From NCBI RefSeq assembly GCF_000143535.2, contig NC_037319.1:186001-250000 (forward strand): a stretch of DNA of 64,000 nucleotides, written 5' to 3'. Within the stretch, counting starts at the first letter, position 1. Every line of letters begins with the position of its first letter. Source of the stretch: Botrytis cinerea B05.10. Its lineage: Eukaryota; Ascomycota; Leotiomycetes; Helotiales; Sclerotiniaceae. Shown one piece after another: positions 23,801-36,014 of the stretch. Below the pieces are notes generated by a model. It was given only the letters and a program-made list of their open reading frames with translations, did no database searches and was not told the DNA's origin. A program made the translations under genes and the position numbers.

Positions 23801-26800
23801 AACTTCTTGGTCCCGTTCAGACAGAACAATCTCAAATTCTTTGCCCATATGTGTCCGCAATTTCTGCAACTGTCCACTGTAAGGTGTTAAAACAGCGATA
23901 TCACTGCTACTGTAGATTCCTTGCCGAACTATATGCCTCACAAGTGCCGCTGTCATTTCTACTTCCCATACATTGCTATGGGACTTTTTGTCGGCGTCAT
24001 CTCCATTTGCGTTGTCCTGAAAGTTTGTATGGTCAAGCCAGTAAGTCTGTATCGAATGTAAGCAACTTTCCAAAGGAACCACAGAGGCTTTGGGACACTC
24101 GCGAAATAAGCAACACCAGGCAGTACTTACATTTTTTCGCATTCCAACAACGTCGGCAAGTATTTTGGTCACATTGTGATCAACCAACCTTGGATATATT
24201 GTCTTGATCAATCTCGATATATCAGGACGCATACGTCGCTGAATATTCAATTGAGCCACTGGAAGAGTGAGCCGTCCGGGGTCACCAACAGATAACCTCT
24301 CGAATTGACTGCGGTCTAGTTTATATGAAGCTCCTGCTTGGCTTTCAAGAGATAAGTTGTAGTTGTTGGTTGAGGGACGGAGCTGCTCGTGATCCCCAAT
24401 AGAGATAACATGTTCAACGCTTGCTGTAAATAATAGAAATTAGCTTGAAATTTTTGCAAATTTACCAATTTCTAAATCCTATCGTTGCTCCAAGCCGAAC
24501 AAAAAATACTGCTTACGTAGAAGTGCAGACAGCATATGAGCCTCAAGAACCTCCCCCGCTTCCTCACAGACAATTACTTTAGCTTTGACGTGTTTTAAAG
24601 TCGACATTTTCGTTGCAAGACCAGTCGTAGTTACCCCAATAATGTCTGCTCCCTGTAATACACGACGGTCTTTATCGGAGTACACGCTTTGTATTGCCTG
24701 GTTATGTTGCATGGTCCGAGTTATGGACTCAAACAAGTAGTCCGTAACTTCCTTGCGCGCTTCTTCTGCCAAATGCCTAACAAGGATGAGCTTTTCGTTG
24801 CCATAAAGTGTGTGCACATTGAAGTTTGCGAATTCTATCAAGTCATCTATTGTATGTGTCTCCGAAAACGCTGGTGCTCGTTCCTCCATTTCAGTGTTAT
24901 ATCTGAGCCATAGATCGAAAGGCTCTTCACCAACCTTGTTATAAATCATCAGTTTAGTCAAGTGTAAGAGAGGAGCTGTATCACTTCCTTTATAAACAAA
25001 AAAACAATGAAGGGTACCCTTACCATTTCAAAGCCTTCCTCATCGAACCTGTCGAATTGTTGGTAGATCTTATAATGGCGTTGAGCGATATAGTCCTTTA
25101 ACGATCTCCAATTTGGAAAATCTCCAAGTCCGTTCAATTGTCGAAGAAGTTTTTCTACATATCGTTCTTCATTTTCTAATGCCGAGTGATTTGCTCTAAG
25201 CGTATTACCTTCGGGCTTGGTTGTAGTCTCACCTTGAGAGACTACTCGAAGATTTTTTCCATCTAGGATCTTCGATTTACTTTGTCCACCTATCCGAATC
25301 ACTTTCTCAATGCCGGATTCTACCAAGTGTTCAAGAAACTGGTCAAGAGCATGGTTCGTGTAACAACTGTACAAGGTTAATAAATATGAAATTTGAGATC
25401 ATGAGACCGTTGCCATATTATCTTTGACCTATAAGCCAAAGGGCATCCAACTTACACGATGATTATGGGACCAAGTCTCGCCGTCTGGCATGATAACAAG
25501 ACTTTGACAAGCTTTACGCCTAGAAAAGACTTTCCTGTACCTGGAGGTCCCTGAATGTGACAGAACTCTCGTAATAGAGCAGCAAGTAATGCTTCACTTT
25601 GCCCACGATCAAGTTCAGTTCGTTGTTCAATTTGATCAATAAGTCCGGCATCATCGAATGAGGATTCTGAAGGTTTGATTAGCAAATTACCTCCTGAACT
25701 ATCTTGGAGTATCGAGTCCAGCGAATACGCAAATCTTGATCCACGGGCATATAATGGGGGTGGTATATTCAGGGTAGCTGAACTTCCAAGCTGTCGACGG
25801 TCAGGTAAAATCCATTGACGAAAAGGCAATCGATTCAGTCTTTGCATGTCTTGGAGGTTCTCAAGAATAGGCGTGAAAGTGGCGAGAATTACACTAGGAA
25901 GTTCTACCAGAATTCCTGTGGCTGAGCTCGAGTTCAACAGTGTCAGGCTCTCAAGATCATTAAAGCTCCGAGTAGCAAGCTTCGCAGTAACAATCGATCG
26001 TGGTTTGTTTAAAACCAAGCTGTGGTCCAAGTCGAAGTGCGGAGACTTTCTTGTAACAGTCAAAAATATTGGGGTGCATTTCGTTCCGTTAAATGAGAGT
26101 AAACACAGTAAAACGCCTTCAGTGAGCCGTTTCGACATTTCCCACCACTTTCCCCTCTCCTTTTCAGATTTTCTGGCCAATTGTGGAGGATTAGAGAATG
26201 AAATTTGGACCTCTAGACCTCGTCGATGCTTGAAGGCAATGTCGGCTACTTGTGCTTTTGCATAAGAGTGCGCTCTAACATTTGCAAAATTGAGCCTCGA
26301 ATCTTCCAGTAGCGACGGCTCCGCTTCGATGGAAAGGATAAGACCACCGAGAACAGATTTCAGTTCACCAAAAACATCATGCCTTAACAATCGAAAGTGT
26401 GTGTCTAAAAGTCTCGCTGCAGGATCCGCTATGAAATGAGGCTGATCGACATCCGTTGAAGGGAGGAATTCGACAGCTTCGCTACGAATCTCGCCCTCAG
26501 TCGGCAAAATCCTGATACTTGTGATATCCATATGGTCGTTGTCATGTCTTCCTTGAGGTAGAGTTATCTCTCGGGGATATGTCGATACGACTGCAGTAGA
26601 GACACCATCAACTTGTTGCTGATCTTCTTGATGAAGGAGTCCTTTAGCTCGGGCTATCATGCCCTGAATTTCTTGAATGCGAGATGGAATTATGGCAAAA
26701 GCTGCCGAGTTTCGATCGACACCAATGATAGCCACGGAATTCTCAAGTGACGCCACGACATTGGGGAGGTCATCATGAAATAAGGCATGTCGTTCTCGTC

Positions 26801-27605
26801 TAAGAAGTTCTCGAAGGCAAGTAGAAATTGCTATCAAAGTCCTTTCTATGCTATCAGTGGAAGCTTTGTTGGATAAATAATGTATCTCCAGCAGATTGGA
26901 AATTAGATTTTGGAAGAATGGAATCGCACGAGATCCATTACTGCCACTGATAAAGTTGTAGAGATTCCCCACACAAGTGTCGATAGACAAGCAGTCCAAT
27001 AATGCCTGATGTGTCATGACATCCAGGAACGGCTGCACAAGTTTAACATATGTTCCTGCGCCATTAGTATGAGTCATCATCTCCAGAAGGACTCGAATGT
27101 GTTCGCGACCAAAAAATTCGTCATTTTCTAGATCTTGAGGGACCATCTGCTTATGGTCTCGGTCTTCGCCATCCAGAATATTAAGTGCACCCTCCCACAA
27201 TATTTCTATCGTCCGGATGTCGTTGGATCTAGGGCGGGACTTGATGAGGTGTTTCCAACTAGAATAAGCGTTTCTAGCTTCCCGTTGGTCAGGTGTCTCC
27301 TCGGTTCTTGAACGAGGTTGCTGGAGCACCCCATCAGCGTTTGAGACTTCGTGGGAAAATCTGCATCGTGATCCACGTGAGCAATTGCCTGTTTTTTGAA
27401 AGTTCCGGCATGTTTCATCCGATCGATTGGGATTACCAAGACCCCTTTCACCAATGCCGCGACCGCGACCATGTGAACCAGAGGTTCTATGAGAACTTTG
27501 TCTTCCAGTACCTCTTGAGCCTCTATTTCTGCCTCTCCAACTCACATCTTCTCCATCGCTTCCCTGCCATCCTTGGCTTACGGTACCACCTCGCCAGCTA
27601 GCCAT
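20897..27605 (-). CDS. ZNFX1/Hrr1/SAD-3-type NFX1 zinc-finger RNA helicase
   Basis: Large superfamily 1 (UPF1-like) helicase. Ten exons keep frame throughout and give 1998 residues: 27605-25456, 25366-25024, 24934-24517, 24423-24131, 24046-23694, 23635-22747, 22676-22570, 22458-21652, 21590-21080, 21022-20897. An RG-rich N-terminus carries a CCCH finger (C66, C75, C81, H85). Helicase motifs follow in order: Walker A GPPGTGKS (686-693), CEEAGE (about 954), GDHEQLRP (980-987), QRRMRP (1032-1037), VDNFQGEE (1190-1197) and NVLLSRA. Then comes an array of NFX1-type Cys/His fingers (about 1290-1560). A C-terminal ZNFX1-type finger has HWYECKKGHP spliced to FAIGECG and CPECG. Fission yeast Hrr1 (RNAi-directed heterochromatin) and Neurospora SAD-3 (meiotic silencing) belong to this family, so a role in small-RNA silencing is likely but inferred; paralogues exist in many fungi. 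The 84-nt intron 24130-24047 is stopless. The acceptors at 21591 and 21023 were chosen by frame and by the ZNFX1 finger pattern. Confidence 0.9.
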
Positions 27606-30600
27606 ACCAATCCTTATGGTCGCCAGCGTCTCTAAACAAATTAAAGGTGTGCAGCAGAATGTAATGTCTCAGGGAGGATGATAGGAAAGGATACAAACAA
27701 TGATTTTCTTCTTTAAATTATGGTTCTAAACCTTGAGATATTCTTATAAGTACATGGTGGAAAAGATAATGGTATTGTAGCCCATCATGTTTACCAATGA
27801 CGACGATCACATTTGATAGCGAATGATGGATGGAGGCCTCCAATCTTGTCTGCCAAACCACAGCAGCTGGAAGGCTGCATGCAAGGCTCTCAATACGCCG
27901 CAAATCAACAAATAGAAAACAAACGAATTTTCCAAGCTTTGCATTTTGTGGCGATTTGTATACAGAATATAGGAATCCTGCATTGTATTTCCCTTTACAC
28001 CCTGTACCTAGGATACTATTTGCAAGGTGGCCCAAGGCCGAGCGCATTTAGGTAGTATCCGTGGGCGCAAAACCCAGCGTTCACTCAATCAGAGGTTGGA
28101 TGCACCCTGTACCAACATCATTGCGCCTTGGGAAAACAAATGACCACTAAATGCAGTTTTGAGTGGCGAGATAATTCGTTTGATGTAGAGCACACCCTGA
28201 TCATATCCACAGCACGCTCCTGTAGAGAGTACTTCTTTCGTCGTATTCTCTCCAATGGGAATTCGTCTTAACATGCAGTGCCAATGCCGTGGCCTCGTTG
28301 GAAGGGGTTGAGAAAATGCTGTGCCTTTCCGCAATGAGGGAGATCAGGTCGAAACGCGACAGGCCACATTATGCGCCACAACTTTGGCAGAATCTATACC
28401 AAAGATTTGGTCCAATACGTACTACGTAGACTCGCATTGATTGCAAGCCCATTCCGTTTCCACCGCCGCAATAGATGAGCTGGAAAGAATTCTATAGATT
28501 CTGCCTTATCTACCTTGAGGATATCAGAATATAGAAATGAGAGCGCGCAACCCATGGCTGTTGGAGTCGTGGTCGCAAGAGTTAACGGCTAGCCAATGAG
28601 AGTCTCAGTAAAATATTCGAGAGATCCCAAACCCGAAGAAGAGCTGAATGGAGCGAGAAAAGCAGATGGCATGTATTTGATGCAAAGAAAGAAAATAAAT
28701 GAGGCATGAACCATTTTTGATGACTCATGGAGTTTTTTTTGACGAGGCTCCCTCACTTCATATCGGCAAGGCTCGTCCGTCTCTCTTGGGAAATCTAACA
28801 CGTGAGGACTTAAGATGTTGCCAACTCAACTCCCAAGAACTTGCGAGGAAGGAGCCATGGTTTCCCATACCTCAATTTTGAAGCAGCAAATTATACACTG
28901 GCGACCGAAGGCCCGACGAGTCCATGGTTCTTTTGACCGATATGACACAGTATCTCCGATTGAAAGACTTGTAATAACGTCCAGCAGCTCGTACGTTACC
29001 TGTATGGGTAGGGAACTCCACTGGAGACAATTGCCATGGCAGCAGGGAGACCGCATCACTGGCCCTCGATCAATTGACAACATCGATTCTGCATGGCTCC
29101 AAGGATTTCTCTCAACCACCGTCAATTGTGATAAGGATCAACCTTTGCGCGAATCTGGTTGCGATCTCGGACAATCCACTCCTTGATGGAAATGCATCAC
29201 CGCAGATCGAGAAAGAGATATGAACATCAACGACTGTGATATGGCAAGATATTCTATTGCTGGGATTTAAACGAGCGCATTCAACTTCCTCATGGAGTTT
29301 TGATCGTCCCAGAAGACGGCCTACTATCATGATACGTTAAAGGACCCCGATTCTGGACGATCAGGAACTACCCTCACACTCAGTTGTGTCCCGTCCCGTC
29401 TAGTTTCCCAAAAGTCATCAAGATTACGAAGCTGCAATGGATGTGAACGAAGAACGGTTCGTCTTGGGCCAAAAGACCAAAAGACCACGGAGATGTCAAT
29501 TTTGACGATGGTCCATGCAGCCACACAATGGGGCGGAATGGGTACGAAATGGGTATTTGAGCCCCATAGTCCGCGTTTCCCGCGAAGACCCTTAATTTAG
29601 GCAAAAATATGGATGGCCTCAAGAAAATCCCTCACGCGACTTTTCCCGTTCCTACAAACCATTGCTTTCTCCTTCGACGAGCATGAAACTACTACTCCAC
29701 TTCGATTGGATCCGGGGCGCCTCACCTGGAGCAGAAGGGTCTTGACTTCTGCACGTCCTTCTCCTAAAGACTTACCCTCAACTGGTAACGGCAATCAATA
29801 ATTTAAAATCTCAACCTCCGCATGACTGGAAATGAAGCCTTTTAGCTACCATGAAGCTTTCACGATCAAAATTTGTCAATGCATTGTATACGTACCCTGG
29901 CTGCCACTCCTCCTCGCCAATATCGGTAGTGTACCATAGAGTGAAAAGGGTCCGCTACTGCAAATAACAAGCCTCGAGAGAAACGTGAAGCGGAAATCTC
30001 CAAGAATGGGGGCGCATTTCTGGAGGGGTCGATGTGTTAAAAATCCACATTAGGGCCCAATATAAATTTCCACCTTCAATCTCAGTGCCAGAATTAATCC
30101 GGTTGAGATCCGAAGACAGCAAGGACAATTTGCCGAAGAAATCAAGTCGCAGCCACAGCCTCACAGGACACAGAGAACAGTCGACAAGTTGTCGAGTTGA
30201 TGACAGATCTTCAAAACTTCAAGGCTGTTGGGTTAATCTTTTGCCACCAAGCTTGGGTTGTCAACAATCCACAAAAGTGTCCAGTGATCGAATGGTCCAT
30301 TTGATTCCGTACAGATTCTTTCTAGGTCTTCTAGAGTATCGAATAGTACCTAGAACCTTCCCCAATACCCCACAGTGATACCACCTCTCTGCATCTCTTG
30401 CATTTCTATCCCATGGTGATTTTATAGTACGAAGTACGGAGTAGACTCGCTACCGCACTGAGAGATGACCTCTCGGTGGTTGAAACTCAAAGGCAAAATC
30501 CGGATCAGCACGAAAGGCCATTATCAGGCCCCTGAGCTCTGCATACAAGTCCCAAAAATCTATTTCTTACAAGGCCTTGGAATTTGTACATCGTCATTAA

Positions 30601-30779
30601 AGAAGTCAATTGAATCGCGTGTCGTGACGATCTTGAGAAGTCGCACCGATTAGCATGCTGTCGGTCATTGAAATGCTCTCGGCAACTAAGTAGTAGCGTT
30701 AGAGACACTTTACCCAGCCTGGCTCTCTGTGTGGCCAAGTATTTTTGGATTCCGTCTGGCGGCAGGGCGAGAATTCAGA

Positions 30780-31043
30780 CTAACGATTGATTAAGTTTAG
30801 AGTATTACTATGCTTCAACGGTTTAAATGGATCTTCCGGAAATGGATTGAAATTGGGAAATTTGTCGGCTACGAGAACGGACCAGTTATATTGTGAGAGT
30901 TTGATTGATGGATCTTGGAGGGGAGCACTTGGGTGAATTTGGTTGGATGTGATGAAAAGCACTCGTGAGACAGCCTCAACCAAACAGCTTAACAGCGATA
31001 GGTAAATTAGCGACCACCGACAAACTCCGACAGTCGCCGCCAT
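30780..31043 (-). CDS. weak candidate small secreted protein, 87 aa
   Basis: Open frame of 87 codons whose first 30 residues resemble a signal peptide: a short basic start (MAATVGVCRW), a hydrophobic core (LIYLSLLSCLV) and small residues before a likely cleavage site. The rest is hydrophilic with Pro and Asn and has no cysteine after the signal. The start context is poor (C at -3) and no family is recognised. It may be a chance frame. It lies in a gene-poor region, where effector-like genes often sit in plant-associated moulds, but that is not evidence for this one. Confidence 0.22.
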   Translation of the reverse strand: MAATVGVCRWSLIYLSLLSCLVEAVSRVLFITSNQIHPSAPLQDPSIKLSQYNWSVLVADKFPNFNPFPEDPFKPLKHSNTLNLINR

Positions 31044-32227
31044 ATGCGCGAGTCACGAAATTCATGGAATACAACCGTCGACCATGTAAGTTGTAACAGT
31101 ACAACAGCATTGATTTCTCACAGGAGAAGAGTTTTAACTTTGAAATTCATATCCTGTCCCCAAGGAACTACGGAGAAAATTCGAGAGATGTGCAACTTGT
31201 GGAACGATAGCAGTTGCAAATGTTGTCAAAATATCTTGATTTGGGAAAGTTTAGATAAGGGAAGCTTTTTCTTCACGTTGCACAGAGCGATCCCTAGATT
31301 CCAATGACGCCCTGGATTCTTTAGAGTACGTGAGTACCCAAGTTCTACTCCATATATACTCAAGTTACGAGTAAGTTGGTTATCTTTGTGATCTTCATGA
31401 TGCATTCCAAGCCATCATAGGGCCAAGAGACAAAAGTCGTCACTCAAAACCGCCATTGAATTTACGATACCGGTACTAAACCTACCGAGACATCTAAGTT
31501 TCGGTATTAAGGAGTCCAGAACATCAGATTTCTGAATTTTACAATTTTAGATGTGTAGATGTGTAGAACAGATGTGTGTTCGGATGTTTGGTTAGGTACT
31601 CGGTAGTTGTTCAGACGTACTCTCGATTGTTTCTTTTCTTTAATGAAACGGAGTCCCCGATCAATGTGTGTCTCCATTCTGCCCCCCCCCCCCCTTTCCC
31701 CAAAGCCGACAACATTATGACCCTCCTGCCTATGTGCGACCGACCCTCTTTCATAAGCCTCCACTGCCCATTTGCCCAGAAGTGCTCTCGAGTCAAGACT
31801 CAAGACCTGTCAAGCTTCAAGCTTCAAGCTTCAAGGTATTCGCACTTTCAATCTTTCAAACATTCCAACCAAGATCCTTCCTCAACATCCGCCATCCCGA
31901 TGAGTTACCGTAATAATACGATGTACATCATAGTGTCTTTCCTAACAACCAATTAAATCACTCTGATAAGAGAAGACTTGGCCACCAATTAAATTTCGCA
32001 TTAGACCCTGGATTTTTGATTTTTAGCTTATGCACACGCGACAGTGGTTTTCTTAGTGTACACTGTGGAACCCAAGGACCCTAGTCGATCCCTTCTCAAA
32101 AAGTTTAACGAGGTCTTTTCTCTCAAGTTCGGGTGTCATCTTGATGGTTGACGAGTGAGGATTGGATGTCACTTCTTAACAGGATTGGTAGATCAAGATC
32201 CAAGGAAAGGTGTGTGTACGGAGTATG

Positions 32228-32286
32228 CGTGTGTGTGTGTGTGTGTGTGTGCATGCGCGCGTGTGTGGTGGGTGTGTGTGTGTGTG
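32228..32286. repeat. imperfect (GT)n microsatellite
   Basis: GT repeats interrupted by GCATGCGCGC and GGTGG. Alternating purine-pyrimidine DNA of this kind can adopt Z-form; nothing else suggests function. It starts just after one TACGGAGTA site. Confidence 0.85.
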
Positions 32287-33714
32287 AGTAGATAAACCCA
32301 GATTCCATTTTTATTTGAGGCTGACGGCGCATGAATCTCGATATGTGGTGAGAGTTACACATAACTATTTGCATTCTTTGACCGCTCAATCATCTAATGT
32401 TTGAAATCTTGTTTACAGAGTCCTGTGTATGATATCTGTTCTTTCCTCCGGTTGATCGTAATTGTCTGTTCTCTCTCGCTTCACGTTTCTCGTTTCTTAT
32501 CCCTCAACTAACCATTTTCACTACTACCTGCCTCCCGATACAAACTTCCGTGCATTGTGTCAATTGTGGCTGGAAGAGAAATTTCGAATTGACGAGGAGG
32601 ACATTCTCCGTAGGTGGTTTCGCATCCTTGAACAATTTGGGCTCACATCTCGGCACGAACTCCTTTAATCCTGGTATTTACCGATACTAAATGGATCCCT
32701 ATCGCAGGTATCTAATACTATTACGATCATGTCAAGTCTTAGCTTTTTTCTGTAGCCCACTTCACTGTGTGAGTTAGTATCCAATCAAACCCTAGTAATT
32801 CATAAGTTTTGATGCTTAGCTGATCATCAATTTCATCTACTCCGTAGGAGAGTGGATTCTTCCGACGGTGATACTAATTTCTGCCTCTGTACTTGTACTG
32901 TACATGGACGGAATTGGCGACATTCGGAATATAGCTCTGCCGTGTAGACTGCACCTCTGTACGGGGTTTGAATCTGGATATGCTGAATGAATGCATGCAT
33001 GTCCATTTGACAGAAACGCTCAATGGAGCTCAGCACATCTGCAGAATTGAACGATTCGAATGAGAATAGATCCTTCGATTTCTGTATTTTCGACGACGTT
33101 CTCTACACAATTTCATGCCTCATACAAGTCATGTTCAAATCCATTGTGAGGAAGTAAAATCCTTGAATCAAATTAGACCCTTCTTCAAATTTTAAACATA
33201 CTAAGCTCTCTATAGTCACTTACCCATATACCCATTTACCCATATATCTCCATATCTAACCTTAGCTCTCCGAGAATATATTGGAACTATTATGTACTGT
33301 AGTCTGAAGACCGGTACATATCTGATCAAAATTAGTTTAAGCAAATCTAACTGGGTTCTTCCCATGCAATGCACGTGTTAATTACTCGAGTACGGAGTAG
33401 TTGTCGGGTAGTTAGAGAAAGCAAAGGTAAAAAAGTAGAGACTCGAGGATACATCGTTAGACATTCTTGACTTTTACTCCAGCATCCCATATCTTAGCTC
33501 CAGTCCACTTTTCCATTATCCACCCCCCCTCCACTCTATCTGTTCAATGTGCGTACGGAGTATACATATCAAATTGCCCCCCCTCTCCTCCATAAGCTCA
33601 TCTCGTCTCATCTCAACAATCAATCGTCGAGTTACCTTCCTCATTCAAGAGTAGAGCAATTGGAAACTTTAGAAAGACTTCAACCCTTTCTCCCAAGTTA
33701 CTTATACTTCTTAC

Positions 33715-33805
33715 ATCTACTTGAGCATCTACTTCAGCATCTACTTCAACATCTGTATCTCCATCTACATCTATACCCATATCTATACCTACATCTATCT
33801 TCTTA
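33715..33805. repeat. degenerate CATCTA hexamer repeat
   Basis: About fifteen loosely repeated units of the CATCTA/CTTCAG/CATATC type. Because the unit lacks stops, long open frames appear on both strands here (33549-34136 forward, 33613-34038 reverse). Their translations are repetitive (Leu/His/Tyr-rich and Asp/Val-rich). Confidence 0.75.
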
Positions 33806-34619
33806 CCCACCCTCAGTATCTTCCATCCTGTACAACGAGGTACAGCATCGACATATACGACCGTCCTATCCTCTCCCACCCTGCCTCCCTTATCTATCTT
33901 CCCATTCCAAGACATCGGATTCGCAGAGCATAGTTCCCCAAGATCCATTGTGTGGGAAATTAGAAGAGGTCTCAGCAGGATCCTTGAAAGAAGATTGGAT
34001 TGCATTTGCATTTGCATTGCATTGTTGTTATCTCTCACATTATCAACTCAAAGAGCCAATAATTGGCCGAAGCGAGAACGACCCATCATCCAATACACCC
34101 GCCACAATACGACAACGCTACCCCGAGATTAAATAAAACCGAATTCCTGCTACTTACGCATCCGATTCTACACGATCTTCTATTATTTTCCCTTCCTCTC
34201 TACAAGTACAAGACATCTGAAGTCTGAACCAGTTCTAATAACATACATCGTAATCAATAATCACTCAGTCACCGATTCACATTTATACTTTATTGATCAT
34301 CTATTTATCAATAGAATATAATTGTGGTTACTCATCCGCAACCAAACATCAGTTCGCATTTGGAAGTTGGTTCGAGAAGAACTTTCCCAAGGAGCCTTTA
34401 TATTGATTGTAAGGCCTACGATAACCGCATCGTCAACCTGCTGTCTTCTATTCTTGGGAGGCGCATATCAACATCGCCGCCGTTCGGTCGCTGTTACTTT
34501 GAGTCGTTCTAATCGATCAGAGTCAGAAGAGCAGCATTTCGCCAACCCCTCTTACCCTTCTACTCGTATCTTCTCCATCCATCCTCGACTCTCATATCAA
34601 AAAGTGAGAGTGAAGTTCC

Positions 34620-35891
34620 ATGTTCTTCGAAACAAATCGACAGACTTCCTACCCTCCTCCTACTACTACTTACGACTTCACAACTGAGAAATCGAGAGTG
34701 ATGTCTACAGATTTCGCAATGCCGGTCCAACAATTCACGGCCTCTCCTTCTCAATATACCCTCTACAACAGCCAACAAATATCTCCGACAAATACCACTC
34801 CGCCAACCCCAAATAATGCTTCTCCTACTTCACCAAGAAATGGACTGCCAAATTATCTACCAGCACATACTAGACAGTTGCGACCACCCAAGTCCCCATT
34901 GTATGTGCCAGCGGTTTTGAGACCGACAGATCCACCCAAGAGAATGATGAAGCCATCGCCACTTACTCCACCACAAAGCATGCACAGCAGCTTTGATGAT
35001 TTGGAGAGCGCAACAACATTGACTAGACGATCGACTGGAGACAGCGGAAAGTTCGGATTGGGCGCAATAACTGAATCTGAATGGAGTGTCGAGGGACTTG
35101 GAAAGGTAACCGCATTGCCATCAAGAAATCACTGGAAGGTATGTTAGCAAACGTTTTCCCCAGTCTGTTATTCTTGAAGCACAGTAAAGGAGAAGATATT
35201 GGCAAGATGATGGCAAGCCTTATCCTTTCACCTTTTTTATCTCTTTCCATTCAAGAAGTCTTGGGGGTGTTCGGGGTATTTGTAACTTGTGCAAACCAAT
35301 GTTGCAATACCTGGATAGATATTACGTGCTAGAAATTCGCAATCCATCCCTAGCCGCCATGCAGACTATTCATCATCGCTTGGCTGGGTCGCGTGCTTCC
35401 AACAAAAATTTCTGTCCACCTTGCCTGCCAATTATCTTTCAATTCTTACTTGTTGATATTTATAAATATGGGATGCTAACTATGTTGTTCAATAGCCTGA
35501 TTCCGAATCCTCTATCTGCGACGAAACTACTTGCACAAAATACTTCACCTACTTTACAAGGCGGCATCATTGTCGGCGCTGTGGAAACATTTTCTGCGAT
35601 CAACACTCTGGTTATTCAATCCCTCTTGATCAAGATGCCAATTACCACCCAAAGGGTACTCAAAGCCGCTCCTGCGAACACTGCTGGCACGAGTATAGAA
35701 GCTGGTCTATTGCACGATCCAGTCGATCCAACAGCGAAAGTTCTCAGGACGAACCTAGAACTCCTACTACTCCAGTGGTCAATTGTGTCAGAGGTAGAGT
35801 TGTTGACAATCTCATCGGCCAACAATTGAAAGGTCCACCCGAAAGTCTTCCAGCAAGTGTCCCAAGAGATTGGCACTGGAGCACTTTTTAG
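34620..35891 (+). CDS. FYVE zinc-finger protein, 304 aa
   Basis: Two exons, 34620-35138 and 35496-35891, joined by a 357-nt intron with donor GTATGT and a GCTAAC branch point 20 nt before the AATAG acceptor. The first 173 residues are Pro/Ser/Thr-rich and disordered, with a short motif (RPPKSPLYVPAVLRP) that looks conserved. Exon 2 begins the FYVE finger: a C-x4-C pair (C181, C186), the signature RRHHCRRCG that binds phosphatidylinositol 3-phosphate, FCDQH where His replaces the usual Cys, and a final CEHC pair. The C-terminus ends PRDWHWSTF. Role inferred: recruitment to endosomal or vacuolar membranes rich in PI3P. A second ATG at 34701 (MSTDF) is an equally possible start. The long intron is unusual for this window and could hide a cassette exon. 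Confidence 0.85.
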
Positions 35892-35989
35892 ATGAATCTT
35901 CGAACATTACACATACACTTGGACGTTTATGAATTCTACGAATTCCCTTCTTTTATGATACCACAATTACGATAAGAAACGGCCTATTT

Positions 35990-36014
35990 GAGAGAGAGAG
36001 AGAGAGAGAGAGAG
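35990..36014. repeat. (GA)n microsatellite
   Basis: Perfect GA repeat of 25 nt, about 100 nt after the FYVE stop, probably in its 3' UTR. Confidence 0.9.

Larger units (their letters stand above)
30435..33562. repeat. cluster of five TACGGAGTA / TACTCCGTA sites
   Basis: Exact copies at 30435-30443, 32217-32225, 33391-33399 and 33554-33562 (forward) and 32838-32846 (reverse complement). I found no other exact copy in the window by eye; near matches (TACGGAGAT at 1915, TACGGAGAG at 59871) exist. Confidence 0.7.
27606..34619. other. gene-poor region, about 7 kb
   Basis: Between the helicase start and the FYVE gene. No confident gene. It holds one weak secreted-protein candidate (30780-31043), five copies of the 9-mer TACGGAGTA within 3.2 kb, a GT microsatellite, C and A homopolymers and a hexamer repeat block. 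Several reading frames of 80-195 codons are low-complexity or overlap on both strands, and I do not call them genes. Confidence 0.5.

Noticed and set aside
28815..29186. 123-codon plus-strand frame
   Set aside because: A minus-strand frame (28826-29125) overlaps it almost completely and neither looks conserved.
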